Positions 43,560-53,240 of a stretch of 64,000 nt of DNA are shown here, in pieces. The translations under genes were made by a program, and so were the position numbers. The notes under the pieces are model-generated. The model did not search any database, was not told the DNA's origin, and worked only from the letters and a program-made list of their open reading frames with translations. This DNA comes from Nemophila menziesii (Eukaryota > Streptophyta > Magnoliopsida > Boraginales > Hydrophyllaceae): NCBI GenBank assembly GCA_029959085.1, contig JARWIR010000018.1, positions 16,925,001 through 16,989,000 of the forward strand, written 5' to 3'. Within the stretch, counting starts at the first letter, position 1; every line of letters begins with the position of its first letter.

Positions 43560-44700
43560 TTCTTAAAATGATGTTTACAACAACTCTCGTGAAGAAAACT
43601 TTTCCATCCGAGCAACGAATCAAAATTTTATAATCTCCAAGTCAGTAGAAACCGGGTACCCGCATTTGGGAAAACCGGGAACCCGGTTTGGTGAAGCTCA
43701 AGTCAACATCAAGTTAATATAGCCATTTTATAGCCGTTACAATTGAAAACCGGGTACCCGCATTTGGGAAACCGGGAACCCGGTTTGGAACAAAGTTCAC
43801 CATCAACTTTATATCCGTTGGGGACTTTCTTGTGCTATAAATATGTGCTCTTTGAAGGAGAAACTCACCTCTAACATTTCAACTATCATACATATCTTTC
43901 TCCTACAAAGTTAGAGGTCACAAGCTATCAAAGTTAATTATCCAAGCTTGATCAAGAGCTTAATCAATAAGCTTCAAAGTTATTATCTACTCAAGAGGAG
44001 TTTACATGCTTATAGTCATATCTACTCTTTAGGAGATTATCTAGCAAAGTTGTTTGCACCCCTTTAAACACTTTGTATCTATCCTCTTAAGTCTAGGTCT
44101 TGTAATAGATAGATTAAGAGAGAATTCAAGTATAGGGAGTATACTTGGTATCCTTGTGTTGAGATAGCACAAGTGTTAGAGTATCGGAAGTATACTTGGT
44201 GTCCTTGTGTTGCGATAGCACAAGTGTTTGTCCTTCGTGTTATCGAAGAGGTTGTAAGGGTTATTGTGTTCTCGACCCGGTTAAGAGAGACACGGGAGCT
44301 TAGTGAAAAGCTTGAAATCCTAAGGAGGCTTCCTTAGGTAGTGGATGTAGGGAAACCGAACCACTATAAATCATGTGTATCTTTCTATCCCTACTCTATT
44401 TACTTTCCGCTCATTATTTGTTTGATTACTTGCTAGCATTAATATCGTAATAATATTCATCTAGTTAATCAACCAATTGCCATCTAGAGTAGTAAGGAAA
44501 TAGAAACTCGTTTTACATGTTAAACTTATATATCGAACCTCTAGCTTATCCTATGCATGATCTCATAAGTGTTTGATATATTAGTTGACTTAGAAGTTTC
44601 TTTCTTAAACTTATAATTGTCCAAAAGATTTTTAATTAGGCATTAATCTTATTAGTAATCCTATTCACCCCCCCTCTAGGATTTTCACTTAGTTGCACTA
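43560..44700 (+). repeat. Copia-type LTR
   Basis: Two blocks of ACCGGGTACCCGCATTTGGG with CCGGGAACCCGGTTTGG (about 43652 and 43748) precede a TATA-like TATAAATATGTGCTC (about 43835). Then come GAGTATACTTGG.(A/T)CCTTGTGTTG twice (44136 and 44180) and AGGTAGTGGATGTAGGGAAA close to TTTACTTTCCGC. The same arrangement is found at 24780-25260. No internal region is attached, so it is a solo LTR; ends are approximate. Confidence 0.6.
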
Positions 44701-44799
44701 TAAATCCCTTTATATTTTGTCTAATTTACGTTTAATTATGTAAGATAGTGGAGGAGAAATTTAGTAAAGCTACTGTGGGGTATAGAGGTTGTAGATAAA

Positions 44800-44814
44800 T
44801 GGATTCAGCTTGTT
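44800..44814. repeat. Target-site duplication of the complete LINE, left copy
   Basis: TGGATTCAGCTTGTT is identical to bases 52474-52488 at the other end of the element; the final T residues merge with the element's tail. Confidence 0.9.
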
Positions 44815-44845
44815 TTTTTTTTTCAAAGAAAATATATAGTAAATA

Positions 44846-47800
44846 TTAGGAGCGTTTATACAGAGATTTTAAGAAAACATAAAAATCATTTAAAGAGCCA
44901 TTTTTCCATTTCGACGTGTCAATGTCCCGTCTTGCTGTTTTTGCTGCGAGGTCTGTAATATTATTAAACTTTCTATTAACATAGCAAATTTTCCATTTCG
45001 GGAACTTTGTCAGCCAGCTCTTCATCTCGGCAACAAAAGGACCAATTTGCCATCGAAGACCTGCTTCGCTTGAAATTCCTTGAATCACTTCAAGGTTGTC
45101 GGAGTAGAAAGAAGCACTCCGTAAATCACAATTGGCTGCCCTTCTCATAGCAAGAAGGATCGCCCAGCATTCTCCTTCAATAGAACTTCTAATAACGGCT
45201 CTTGAATTGACCCTATGTGTCACCTTACCTTCTTTGTTGATAGCAATTGCAGCCATACCTGCAGGTTCATATTCTTTCTTGAAAGAGGCATCACATATAA
45301 ATATGTATTCAGCATCATCTGATAAAATCGGGTTACATTCAATCAAGTTTTCTTTGTTGAAACCACCATTTTCTTCCTTGCTTCCATTTAACCTCCTATT
45401 CTCTTGCCTGTTATCAACCTTATTACATTCGAATAAAGCTTTAAAAGTCTTTTTAACGTTATAGTTAATTTCATATATATTCCATTCGATCTTTTCGTAC
45501 AAACCCTTCATCTTGGCCTTCCAAATATTCCATATGGTAAGCAGAATATAACTAGTGATTTCTCTCTTGCCCCACCCATTTTTCGTAAATTCATTAATAG
45601 TGGAAAGGAGCCAAGTCTTGAAGTTCTCAACTCGTCCTTCATCGATCTTGATTTGCATTATCGAATTAGCCCATACTGCCATACTAAACGGACAATGCAA
45701 GAACAAGTGTTCTATATCTTCCGTATTTTCATCGCACCATCCACAACAGGTATTCGTACAACATTTTCTTTTCCATAGATTCTTTTTCGTAGGTATAGCA
45801 TCATTACATATCTTCCACCCGAATGCTCGCACCTTTGAAGGAACATTAGAGTTCCAAATGATGTTCCATAACTCAGATTTATTTTCTTCTCCCATTCTGG
45901 ACGTTTCCGCTCCATTTTGTAATTCCAAATTAATTAAGGTGTGGTACCCGGATTTAGTTGAATATTCCCCGTCTTTCGTATGTGGCCAAATAAGCTTATC
46001 CTCGTCCTTAATGTTAATCACAGGAATCTTCAATATCTCACTAACAATGTTAGAATGAAACATCCCTTTAAGTTTATTAACATCCCATCCCGTACTTGTA
46101 TCATTAAAAAGTTGTCCAACTCTTTCCATATCACAATTATCCGGTCTTTCAAGACTTATACCATTACCAATCCACTTGTGATCCCATATATTAGTATTAT
46201 ATCCGTTCCCAATTTGCCAAATTCCCTGAGCTTTAATGAATTGTAACCCTTTAAATAAGCTCGCCCAACTCCAAGATCTCTTTTTTGCAAGTTTGCAATC
46301 AAACAATCTAGTATGTGGTGAATATATACCTTTAAGCACCCTAGAAACAAGAGAATTAGGGTTTTTAACAATTCTCCAAGCTTGTTTAGCTAATAACGCA
46401 ATATTCATCTTCTGAAAGTCCCTAAAACCAATGCCCCCAATTTTCTTGGATTTAGAAATTTTCTTCCATGATAACCAATGAATCCGCTTCCGATTATTGG
46501 ACCCCCACCAGAAATTAGCAACACAACTTGATAATTTCTTACAAAGTGACTTGGGAAATTCAAAAATAGACATCGCGTAATTCGGAATGGCTTGCATAAC
46601 TGCTTTAATTAAAACCTCTTTTCCACCATCTGATAGTAAAGATGAAACCCAACTTACTGATTTCGAGAGAAGGCGATCTTTGATATAATTAAGATTATCC
46701 GCCTTTGCTCTTTTAATAGAAAAAGGAATCCCTAGATATTTCCCGAAACAGCTAGTTCTATTAATATTAAGTTTCTCAGATATTCGAGTACATACCGTCT
46801 CCGGAGTCCCTTTACTAAATAGGATGGATGATTTATGAAGATTGACTTTTTGACCAGAAGCATTACAGAATTCTGATAGAATAGCCTTGAAAGTATCAAT
46901 CTCTCGCTCCTCAACGTTGACAAAGAACAGAGCATCATCAGCAAAAAGAAGATGGGTAAGTCTAGGACAGCTCCTGGTAATAGTAATACCCTTAATACTA
47001 CCCTCTCTACAATGGAAATTGATTAGACTAATTAAACTTTCAGTCAGAATGGAGAAAAGTAGAGGCGACAAAGGATCTCCTTGTCTTATCCCCTGTGACG
47101 GGTAAAATTTGTCCAATCTTTGACCATTAACTTTGACTTGTAATGAAACTGAAGAAATGCAATTATATATCCAATCCGTCCATTTTTCACAAAAGCCAAG
47201 GCATCGGAGTGTATTAATAAGAAAGTCCCAATTAACCTGATCATAAGCCTTGGCCATATCAATTTTTATCGCCGCATAATTCTTATTTGATTTCCTTTTA
47301 TTTTTCAAAAAGAAAGAAACTTCTTGAGCAATGAGGATGTTATCCTGGATACTCCTTCCCTTAATAAAAGCTGATTGCGTTTGAGAAATGATAACATCCA
47401 TAAATGGTTGTAATCTGAGAGCTAAGATTTTTGAGATAATTTTATAACTGAAATTTATGCACGCAATCGGTCTATAGTCTAATATAGTTTCTTGCGATTC
47501 ACCTTTTGGAATTAGCGAGATAACAGTATCATTGATTCCATGTAAAGGAGAGTTATGATCAAAAAAGTTCTTGACCATGATAAAAATGTCTTCTTTAACA
47601 ATGTCCCAATATTCCTGATAAAAATTACCAGGGAGGCCATCCGGTCCAGGCGCTTTTGATCCAGCCATACTAAAGACCGCTTTTTTAACTTCTTCTAGAT
47701 CAGGACTTTTTGTGAGCGAATCATTCATTTGTGTTGTAATTTTACACGGAATATATTTGAGAATATTCTCCGAACCGGTCGTACCCTTACATAAGAAGAG

Positions 47801-49045
47801 ATTAGCGTAAAATTTATTAATAATGTTATTAATCTCCTCATTATCGTCCGTCCATACTCCATCTTCCTTTTTCAAAGCCGTAATTTTATTAAGTTTTCTT
47901 CTATGAAGAGTTTTGGCAAAGAAGTAGCTTGTATTCTTATCACCCTTCTTTATATTTAAATCTCGTGCTCTATCTGCCCAAAACGCCTCTTCTTGTTTCC
48001 ATGCTTCTTCTAATTTCACATAAATCTCCCGTTCCCTAAGCCAATTATCATCCGATGAAGGCTCATTTTGAATTTTAATAAGTTCTTTCTGGTAATCATT
48101 AATGAGCTTCCTAGCATTTTGAAAAGTATCCTTACTCCACCCCATTAAAGCTGCACAAGTCTTGTCTCTTTTCTCGCAAAAGTCTTGAATACTTTGGATA
48201 TTACGATAATTGCCCCAAGCCTTAGCTATCACATCTTTACATTGATCATTCTCAATCCATCTCGATTCAAACATAAAGTGTTTATTTCTAGCCTGAATAG
48301 ACGCGTCTTTGGTAATAATTAAAGGAGAATGGTCCGAACCAATTGCCGGCGGAACTTGTAGGCTGAAATTATTGAAATGATTACACCAAGACGGAGACGC
48401 CAATCCTCTATCGAGTCTTTCTTTAATTAACTCGTCACCTTTCCTTTTATTAGACCAGGTATAAAAACAGCCTTTACTAGGTAAATCTATTAATTGATTA
48501 TCATTGATGAACTCATTAAATTTAATAATCCTATCAAAGTTAGCCTCTTTCTTACCAAGTTTTTCCGATGTTCTTGATATGTCATTGAAGTCTCCAATAA
48601 AGAGAGTAGGGATATTAATTTTAGAATACCAATTCGAGAGAGATTTCCATAGTTTGTACCTTTCATCCTCATCATTAGGTGCATAAATACACACAAGATA
48701 CCAAGAAAATAAACTAGATTCATCAATTCTTGCAATTACAAAAGACGGCGATGAGTTAATCACTCTAAGCTTAACCGACTCCTTCCACAAAAGTAGTATG
48801 CCCCCAGACATAAACGATCTTCCTCTGGGTTCCACCACATGAGAATGATTAAACGCACTAAAGTGATTACAAGACTTGACTTTACAACTCCTAATCTTAG
48901 ACTCAAGCAAACAAGCAATAGAAATACTAAATTTAGCGATAAGGGACTTAAACATTTTCTTTGTCGTGGGTGCCCTCACCCCCCGACAATTCCAAACTAG
49001 TAAATTATCCATTAAACCCGGCCTTGGTAAGGGATAGGCCGCCAT
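44846..49045 (-). CDS. LINE ORF2: endonuclease, reverse transcriptase and RNase H
   Basis: Uninterrupted 1399-codon frame. Residues about 12-240 are the endonuclease (NLLVWNCRGVRAP, FIGDFNDISR, GSDHSPLII). Residues about 470-770 are the reverse transcriptase (DYRPIACINFSYKIISKILA, GIRQGDPLSPLLF, and the catalytic LLFADDALFFV near residue 700). Residues about 1055-1140 form the zf-RVT region (WNSNVPSKVRAFGWKICNDA, and the Cys/His set in CGWCDENTEDIEHLFLHC). Residues about 1248-1370 are an RNase H (FICDASFKKE, EGECWAILLA, YSDNLEVIQ, DLAAKTARR). It nicks DNA, primes and copies the element RNA. The frame starts inside the preceding middle frame (overlap 49005-49045); a second Met at residue 12 (MDNLLVW) could also serve as start. 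Confidence 0.95.
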   Translation of the reverse strand: MAAYPLPRPGLMDNLLVWNCRGVRAPTTKKMFKSLIAKFSISIACLLESKIRSCKVKSCNHFSAFNHSHVVEPRGRSFMSGGILLLWKESVKLRVINSSPSFVIARIDESSLFSWYLVCIYAPNDEDERYKLWKSLSNWYSKINIPTLFIGDFNDISRTSEKLGKKEANFDRIIKFNEFINDNQLIDLPSKGCFYTWSNKRKGDELIKERLDRGLASPSWCNHFNNFSLQVPPAIGSDHSPLIITKDASIQARNKHFMFESRWIENDQCKDVIAKAWGNYRNIQSIQDFCEKRDKTCAALMGWSKDTFQNARKLINDYQKELIKIQNEPSSDDNWLREREIYVKLEEAWKQEEAFWADRARDLNIKKGDKNTSYFFAKTLHRRKLNKITALKKEDGVWTDDNEEINNIINKFYANLFLCKGTTGSENILKYIPCKITTQMNDSLTKSPDLEEVKKAVFSMAGSKAPGPDGLPGNFYQEYWDIVKEDIFIMVKNFFDHNSPLHGINDTVISLIPKGESQETILDYRPIACINFSYKIISKILALRLQPFMDVIISQTQSAFIKGRSIQDNILIAQEVSFFLKNKRKSNKNYAAIKIDMAKAYDQVNWDFLINTLRCLGFCEKWTDWIYNCISSVSLQVKVNGQRLDKFYPSQGIRQGDPLSPLLFSILTESLISLINFHCREGSIKGITITRSCPRLTHLLFADDALFFVNVEEREIDTFKAILSEFCNASGQKVNLHKSSILFSKGTPETVCTRISEKLNINRTSCFGKYLGIPFSIKRAKADNLNYIKDRLLSKSVSWVSSLLSDGGKEVLIKAVMQAIPNYAMSIFEFPKSLCKKLSSCVANFWWGSNNRKRIHWLSWKKISKSKKIGGIGFRDFQKMNIALLAKQAWRIVKNPNSLVSRVLKGIYSPHTRLFDCKLAKKRSWSWASLFKGLQFIKAQGIWQIGNGYNTNIWDHKWIGNGISLERPDNCDMERVGQLFNDTSTGWDVNKLKGMFHSNIVSEILKIPVINIKDEDKLIWPHTKDGEYSTKSGYHTLINLELQNGAETSRMGEENKSELWNIIWNSNVPSKVRAFGWKICNDAIPTKKNLWKRKCCTNTCCGWCDENTEDIEHLFLHCPFSMAVWANSIMQIKIDEGRVENFKTWLLSTINEFTKNGWGKREITSYILLTIWNIWKAKMKGLYEKIEWNIYEINYNVKKTFKALFECNKVDNRQENRRLNGSKEENGGFNKENLIECNPILSDDAEYIFICDASFKKEYEPAGMAAIAINKEGKVTHRVNSRAVIRSSIEGECWAILLAMRRAANCDLRSASFYSDNLEVIQGISSEAGLRWQIGPFVAEMKSWLTKFPKWKICYVNRKFNNITDLAAKTARRDIDTSKWKNGSLNDFYVFLKSLYKRS

Positions 49046-50057
49046 CCACTAGCATATTAGAGCAAACTTTCTTCACAGGAAACCCCCGGGTACTAGTCGC
49101 TCCATCGGAACTTGAACCATCGCTAGAAACCGATTCAAGGTGTCCTTCACATTCGACACCCCTACAAAAGACCAACTTCTCCTTATTTACCCCACCAATA
49201 TCAAAATAACCATCCTTGTCCATGTGCTCCATATTATTATTATAAATCTGCTCCTTCACATCATAAAAGCTCGTGTAGAGATCATCAACATGCATTTGTA
49301 TATCGTGAAGTCTTTTTTCCATCATATAAAAGTCACTTTCATTGAATCTCTGGATTTTGTTAGGCCTTTCCATCTGCATAGGGGCAGGAAAGCTCTTTCT
49401 TTTCATGTCAGCTGGCCAAGTAAATTTCTCTTTAGGGCTGAAACTGCGCATCCTCGGAGTAAGCTTCATGCCAGAAATCACAGTCTCCTCAGGCCTTGGG
49501 TGTTGACTGATACGGATCGATTGGGAGTTCAAAGACTCCTCAGAAGGTTCATTGTAATCCTCATTAAAATCTCCTTCGTTTACGATAGCTTTTCCTTTGT
49601 CAGCAATTTCCCCAACATACTTGTCCATAACCTGCTTACCATAGTTGAAACCAGTGAGATTCGAGTGATCAATAACAACCTGTGAACTAATAGTATCTCT
49701 GAGCCCTGTGTTGATATCTGGAACTCGCTGCATAGTGTCCACCAACATCGAAGAGTGGTTCATAACTGGGTTGTAATCTCTAGCTTGATTAGGGTCACTA
49801 GTGAAACTCCTATACATCTCATCAATATCCAAGTTCCTAGCATTAAGCACTTCGTTAATTGTTTGGTTATTAACAATGATGCTCATGCCTACATCACCCA
49901 ATTCCTCGCGAAAAAACTTTAAAAATCGATGGGTAATTCTTCTCTGAGAGCTCCACTGGTCCATCGAAGGTTGAAATCTTGTTGTAGATATTCTCCATGA
50001 TATAAGAACACTCCCTTTTACGCTTGGTAGATTCAGTTTCACTTTTCTTCTCTTCAT
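49005..50057 (-). CDS. LINE ORF1, C-terminal part in a shifted frame
   Basis: A 350-codon frame between the zinc-knuckle part of ORF1 and ORF2. It is hydrophilic, with EEVKG-free acidic stretches such as EGDFNEDYNEPSEESLNSQS and a helical region (ESDFYMMEKRLHDIQMHVDD), and ends VDGGLSLTKAGFNG just inside ORF2. It overlaps the upstream ORF1 frame by 164 bases (49894-50057). Because LINE ORF1 proteins often have such a low-complexity tail, this is most simply the continuation of ORF1 after one frameshift, either a mutation or a programmed slip. Confidence 0.6.
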   Translation of the reverse strand: MKRRKVKLNLPSVKGSVLISWRISTTRFQPSMDQWSSQRRITHRFLKFFREELGDVGMSIIVNNQTINEVLNARNLDIDEMYRSFTSDPNQARDYNPVMNHSSMLVDTMQRVPDINTGLRDTISSQVVIDHSNLTGFNYGKQVMDKYVGEIADKGKAIVNEGDFNEDYNEPSEESLNSQSIRISQHPRPEETVISGMKLTPRMRSFSPKEKFTWPADMKRKSFPAPMQMERPNKIQRFNESDFYMMEKRLHDIQMHVDDLYTSFYDVKEQIYNNNMEHMDKDGYFDIGGVNKEKLVFCRGVECEGHLESVSSDGSSSDGATSTRGFPVKKVCSNMLVDGGLSLTKAGFNG

Positions 50058-51012
50058 CTTTTTCGTCTGGATTGTTTCTTTGTGTAGGAACGTTTATAGA
50101 ACCAATTTGGATATTCGTAATCAGAGCATTGTTCCCAGCATTTGGGCCACCATTGCTATCCTCTTCATCACCATCTTGTCTTCTAAATGGAAAGAATCTT
50201 ATGATATCGTCAAAATTACCCCACTGATCACGCTTCCTTAACACATGAAAGAATGTGTCTTCATTTCTAATCATCATGTCTTTAGACCAGTTGAAAAACC
50301 TAGCAGCATCGTCATTCCATCTTGGGCGAACCATAGCAGTGTAGCACGAAGTCTTGTTATGACCAAGGCGTCCACAATTGAAACAAAATACACCTATGCT
50401 TTCGTATGTGAAACCCACCCACGCCAAACCGTCTAACTGCTGTATGTATACCCCAGTTTTAATAGGCTCAGTAGTATCAAAGTTAGCCCTAAACCTGATA
50501 AATGTGAGATCATCATTGTCCGCAATGGGATAATCCACTTCACACACTTCTCCAATGAAAGCACCAAAAGCCTCAATAGCACCCAAATTGTTCTGAATCC
50601 CTGCTAAACCATAGACCCGAACCCAAACCGAAGAGGTATTCAAATCTAAATCACTTAGTTTGTCGCTTGAGCTGCACTTGATTATGATAACGTGCATAGC
50701 ATTGACCAGACAGGGGCGAATAAAAAACAGGCGCTCAGCTTCCTCCTCCTTATCTAAAGTGATTTTAAAGATGTTGGGCTGAAGTTCTTCAAAGATAATT
50801 CTGCACTTGATATCCCAAGAATCTAAAACCACCTTTCGAAACACTCCAAAGTTAATAGCTCTATCAGAAACAATTTTAGCAATGAATGTGAAATCTGTTT
50901 TGTTAGGTTTAATTGAAGTAGTTTTGGTAGACAGAGAGAGTGATTCCAACTTTAGGATATTGTCATTTTTGGTGTTAGCAAGTGGGAGAAAGTGATTAGC
51001 CCTAGAAGCCAT
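49894..51012 (-). CDS. LINE ORF1 core: DUF4283-like RNA-binding domain and zinc knuckle
   Basis: From the Met at 51012 (MASRANHFLPLANTKNDNIL) the 372-residue frame carries a DUF4283-like segment (LVNAMHVIIIK and VWVRVYGLAGIQNNLGAIEA) and, near residues 209-222, a CCHC knuckle FCFNCGRLGHNKTSC, with the usual lead PIKTGVYIQQLDGLAWVGF. It continues as a charged tail (DEEDSNGG, DEKDEEKKSETESTKRKREC). It binds element RNA in the ribonucleoprotein. The frame stays open upstream for 452 more codons to 52368, described separately. Confidence 0.85.
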   Translation of the reverse strand: MASRANHFLPLANTKNDNILKLESLSLSTKTTSIKPNKTDFTFIAKIVSDRAINFGVFRKVVLDSWDIKCRIIFEELQPNIFKITLDKEEEAERLFFIRPCLVNAMHVIIIKCSSSDKLSDLDLNTSSVWVRVYGLAGIQNNLGAIEAFGAFIGEVCEVDYPIADNDDLTFIRFRANFDTTEPIKTGVYIQQLDGLAWVGFTYESIGVFCFNCGRLGHNKTSCYTAMVRPRWNDDAARFFNWSKDMMIRNEDTFFHVLRKRDQWGNFDDIIRFFPFRRQDGDEEDSNGGPNAGNNALITNIQIGSINVPTQRNNPDEKDEEKKSETESTKRKRECSYIMENIYNKISTFDGPVELSEKNYPSIFKVFSRGIG

Positions 51013-52368
51013 TTTGAGTATAGCAGCAGTTTCAGATGATTTTCTGCAGTAGGATTTGATGAAAGCCTTTACAAGAAACTCATTGTTATTTATACCCCAG
51101 ACTCCAGTTGAGTGCAGATAGAAAACGTAAAGACAAGTACAATAATCTTTCATCCCTGAATAGGTTAACGCCAGGTGTCTAGCAATCAGATTAGAATCTA
51201 TCCTTAAACAGCTAAACTTCTGGAAAAACCAAAAGACCTGCACACTTTCTCTCGCGTGCAAAGGTTGGAAAAGATTAAAAAATAAACGCACGCTCTTGGA
51301 AGTCTCTTTGCTGCACGTTTTGTAAATATCAGAGATAAAATAATATAACCAAATCTCCAACACCCAATGAAAAACAAAGATACTTTTATACCCAAACGGC
51401 AGAGTAGTATAAGCCGCTTTATTAGTGATCTCCGTATAAAGGAAGGGTGAGATCTGTTTATTCTTGCAGACAAAACCTCGCTTTTCATACACCATCATAA
51501 TTAAAGACAATTTTCCCCTCATATATCCAAGAAGATTCAACAAAACGATAAACGAATAGAATCGAATTCGCGTATTTATAATTATAACAATGAAAACACT
51601 CATATACCGATCACTTATAATATAACATAGAATAGCTTCTTTGATAGACACGTGAGGCCCGTAACCATACAATATCACCATAGCAAAGGCCCAAACAATA
51701 TATATGTAATAAAAGAAAGAGTATAAGAGGAAGGACTTACTTGGGTCAGTGCTGTCTATGAAAGAAATAAGATTAGTAGTCCAGAAATATTTAGCCCACG
51801 TCTTTAGGCTGAAATTAAAATTAATAATAGCCCAATTAACATTAAACCCATTACTCATATCCTCGTTCCTTAAACTTTGAAACCCAAAGCGCTTGCTTCG
51901 TCTTAACCTTTTAATCGAGAGGACCGATAGATAAGCTATAAAGACAACATGCATCCAACTAAAATTCATCTTAATCATAACATCAATTATAATAGTCTGA
52001 ATGATTGATAAAACTCCATAAGAAAGCCACCACGTCCCCATAATAATTCTCAAGATTTGACAAAATATAGATAGTAATTGACAAATAAAACCCATATGAA
52101 GAAATCCTCGGAATTGCCATTGCATGTATGATAGAATCACACAGAAAGGTTTGTTAAAGACATTATAGGAGTCTTTTATCCTTAATAAGCCATAGTGAGT
52201 CCAAAATGCTCCCTGCATGTGGGAATAAGGAAAGATCTTCACCGTGGCTTGGAAAGTTCGAAAGATGAAGAGGACATTAAGCGCATATGGTCCTGGATCA
52301 TAGTGGAGCAGATGGAATACAGTCAAAGAGTTAAGAGCAATAGTAATGAAATTGAAGACAGTAGCCAT
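51013..52368 (-). CDS. In-frame 452-codon extension upstream of LINE ORF1, hydrophobic
   Basis: The ORF1 frame is open without stops to an ATG at 52368, about 105 bases from the element's 5' end. The translation is rich in F, I, L, Y and W with many 18-22-residue hydrophobic runs, e.g. VFNFITIALNSLTVFHLL, FICQLLSIFCQILRIIMGTW and DRYMSVFIVIIINTRIRFYS, plus a basic cluster RRSKRFGFQ. No known domain is recognised. The other two minus frames over the same bases are broken (longest 94 codons). It may be a real N-terminal region of ORF1, a separate reading frame, or a T-rich 5' UTR that is open by composition. Confidence 0.4.
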
Positions 52369-52473
52369 TGAATTAACTTGACCAATTTTCTTTACATTCC
52401 ATGAAGATGAGTGAAGAGAGAAGTTGGAGCAAAGCTTTTTAGAGAGAGGATATTTTTATCCTTAGGTTGGAGT

Positions 52474-52488
52474 TGGATTCAGCTTGTT
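52474..52488. repeat. Target-site duplication of the complete LINE, right copy
   Basis: TGGATTCAGCTTGTT, identical to 44800-44814. Confidence 0.9.
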
Positions 52489-52494
52489 AATATC

Positions 52495-53240
52495 AATTAT
52501 ATTTGTTCCACTGGGGTAAGTAAAATTATTGGAGGAATATATGTTTTTAGGTTTCAAATTTTGAAACGAAATTTTTAAAAATCTGGTTAATTGTTATGTT
52601 TTTTAAAGGTGTCGTTATGATTTTTCTGGTTTCTAGTTAAATTTTTGGGGGTATATACCCACTATTTTAATTTTTTTAATTACATTATAAGTCCCTGTTG
52701 AAAAATTCTAGTTCAATATCCTTTTTTTGTCAAGATTCGTGCTATAATTCGGGGGTATATACCCACTGTTTTCACTACTTTAATTTTTTTAATTACAATA
52801 CAAGTCGCTGTTGAAAATTTCTTATTCAATGTCCTTTTTTGTCAAAGTTCGTGCTATAATTCGAGGGTATATACCCACTGTTTTCACTATACATTTTCCC
52901 TTGTCAAGGTCCATGGCATTCCAGCTCAATGTTAAAGATCCATACCAACCAAAATAGCGGGTATATACCCACTGAAAATGCAAAACAGTGGGTACGTTAA
53001 CAGATCTAGATCTGAATAAACAGATCTGAGATCGATGAAGGGGTGAAGATGGAGGTGAGATCTTGACGGATGGCGTCGGATTTCTTGTGGTGAAGATGGA
53101 GGTGGGGGTGAGAATGTGGGCGACGTTTTTCAACTTTACGGCGAGATCTTGTACAGATGAGCGAAAGAAATGGCTTGCTTGAGCGGAATACCCCCTGAAA
53201 ATACAAAACAATGGGTATATACCCCCTGAAAATGCAAAAT
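52495..53240. repeat. Dispersed repeat with GGGTATATACCC palindromes, copy B
   Basis: Parallels copy A (42930-43325): GGGGTAAGTAAAATTATT, the TTTTGAAACGAAATTT block, then units carrying the palindrome at 52649, 52753, 52865, 52959 and 53213. From about 52965 another unit begins (CACTGAAAATGCAAAACAGT, GGGTACGTTA, then an AGATCTGA-rich stretch) and recurs with changes about 250 bases later from 53223. No coding. Confidence 0.7.

Larger units (their letters stand above)
44815..52473 (-). mobile_element. Complete L1-type LINE with target-site duplication
   Basis: About 7.66 kb, minus strand. It has a 5' end at 52473, an ORF1 frame starting about 105 bases in, an overlapping middle frame, an intact ORF2 and a short poly(A) tail (T-run at 44813-44823). 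A perfect 15-base duplication, TGGATTCAGCTTGTT, encloses it (44800-44814, 52474-52488). An intact long ORF2 and perfect duplication suggest recent insertion. The insertion point lies just beside copy B of the GGGTATATACCC repeat. Confidence 0.9.

Noticed and set aside
43640..43800. Repeated palindromic blocks as a CRISPR-like array
   Set aside because: Only two units, spacing not regular beyond that, in a eukaryotic LTR with no associated genes.
45132..46371. Several plus- and minus-strand frames of 60-170 codons inside the LINE
   Set aside because: They are shadows of the intact ORF2 in other frames and show no domain.
49005..50057. Reading the middle LINE frame as an independent third gene
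   Set aside because: Plant L1 elements have two ORFs and this frame begins inside ORF1 with no convincing start; continuation of ORF1 after a frameshift is simpler.
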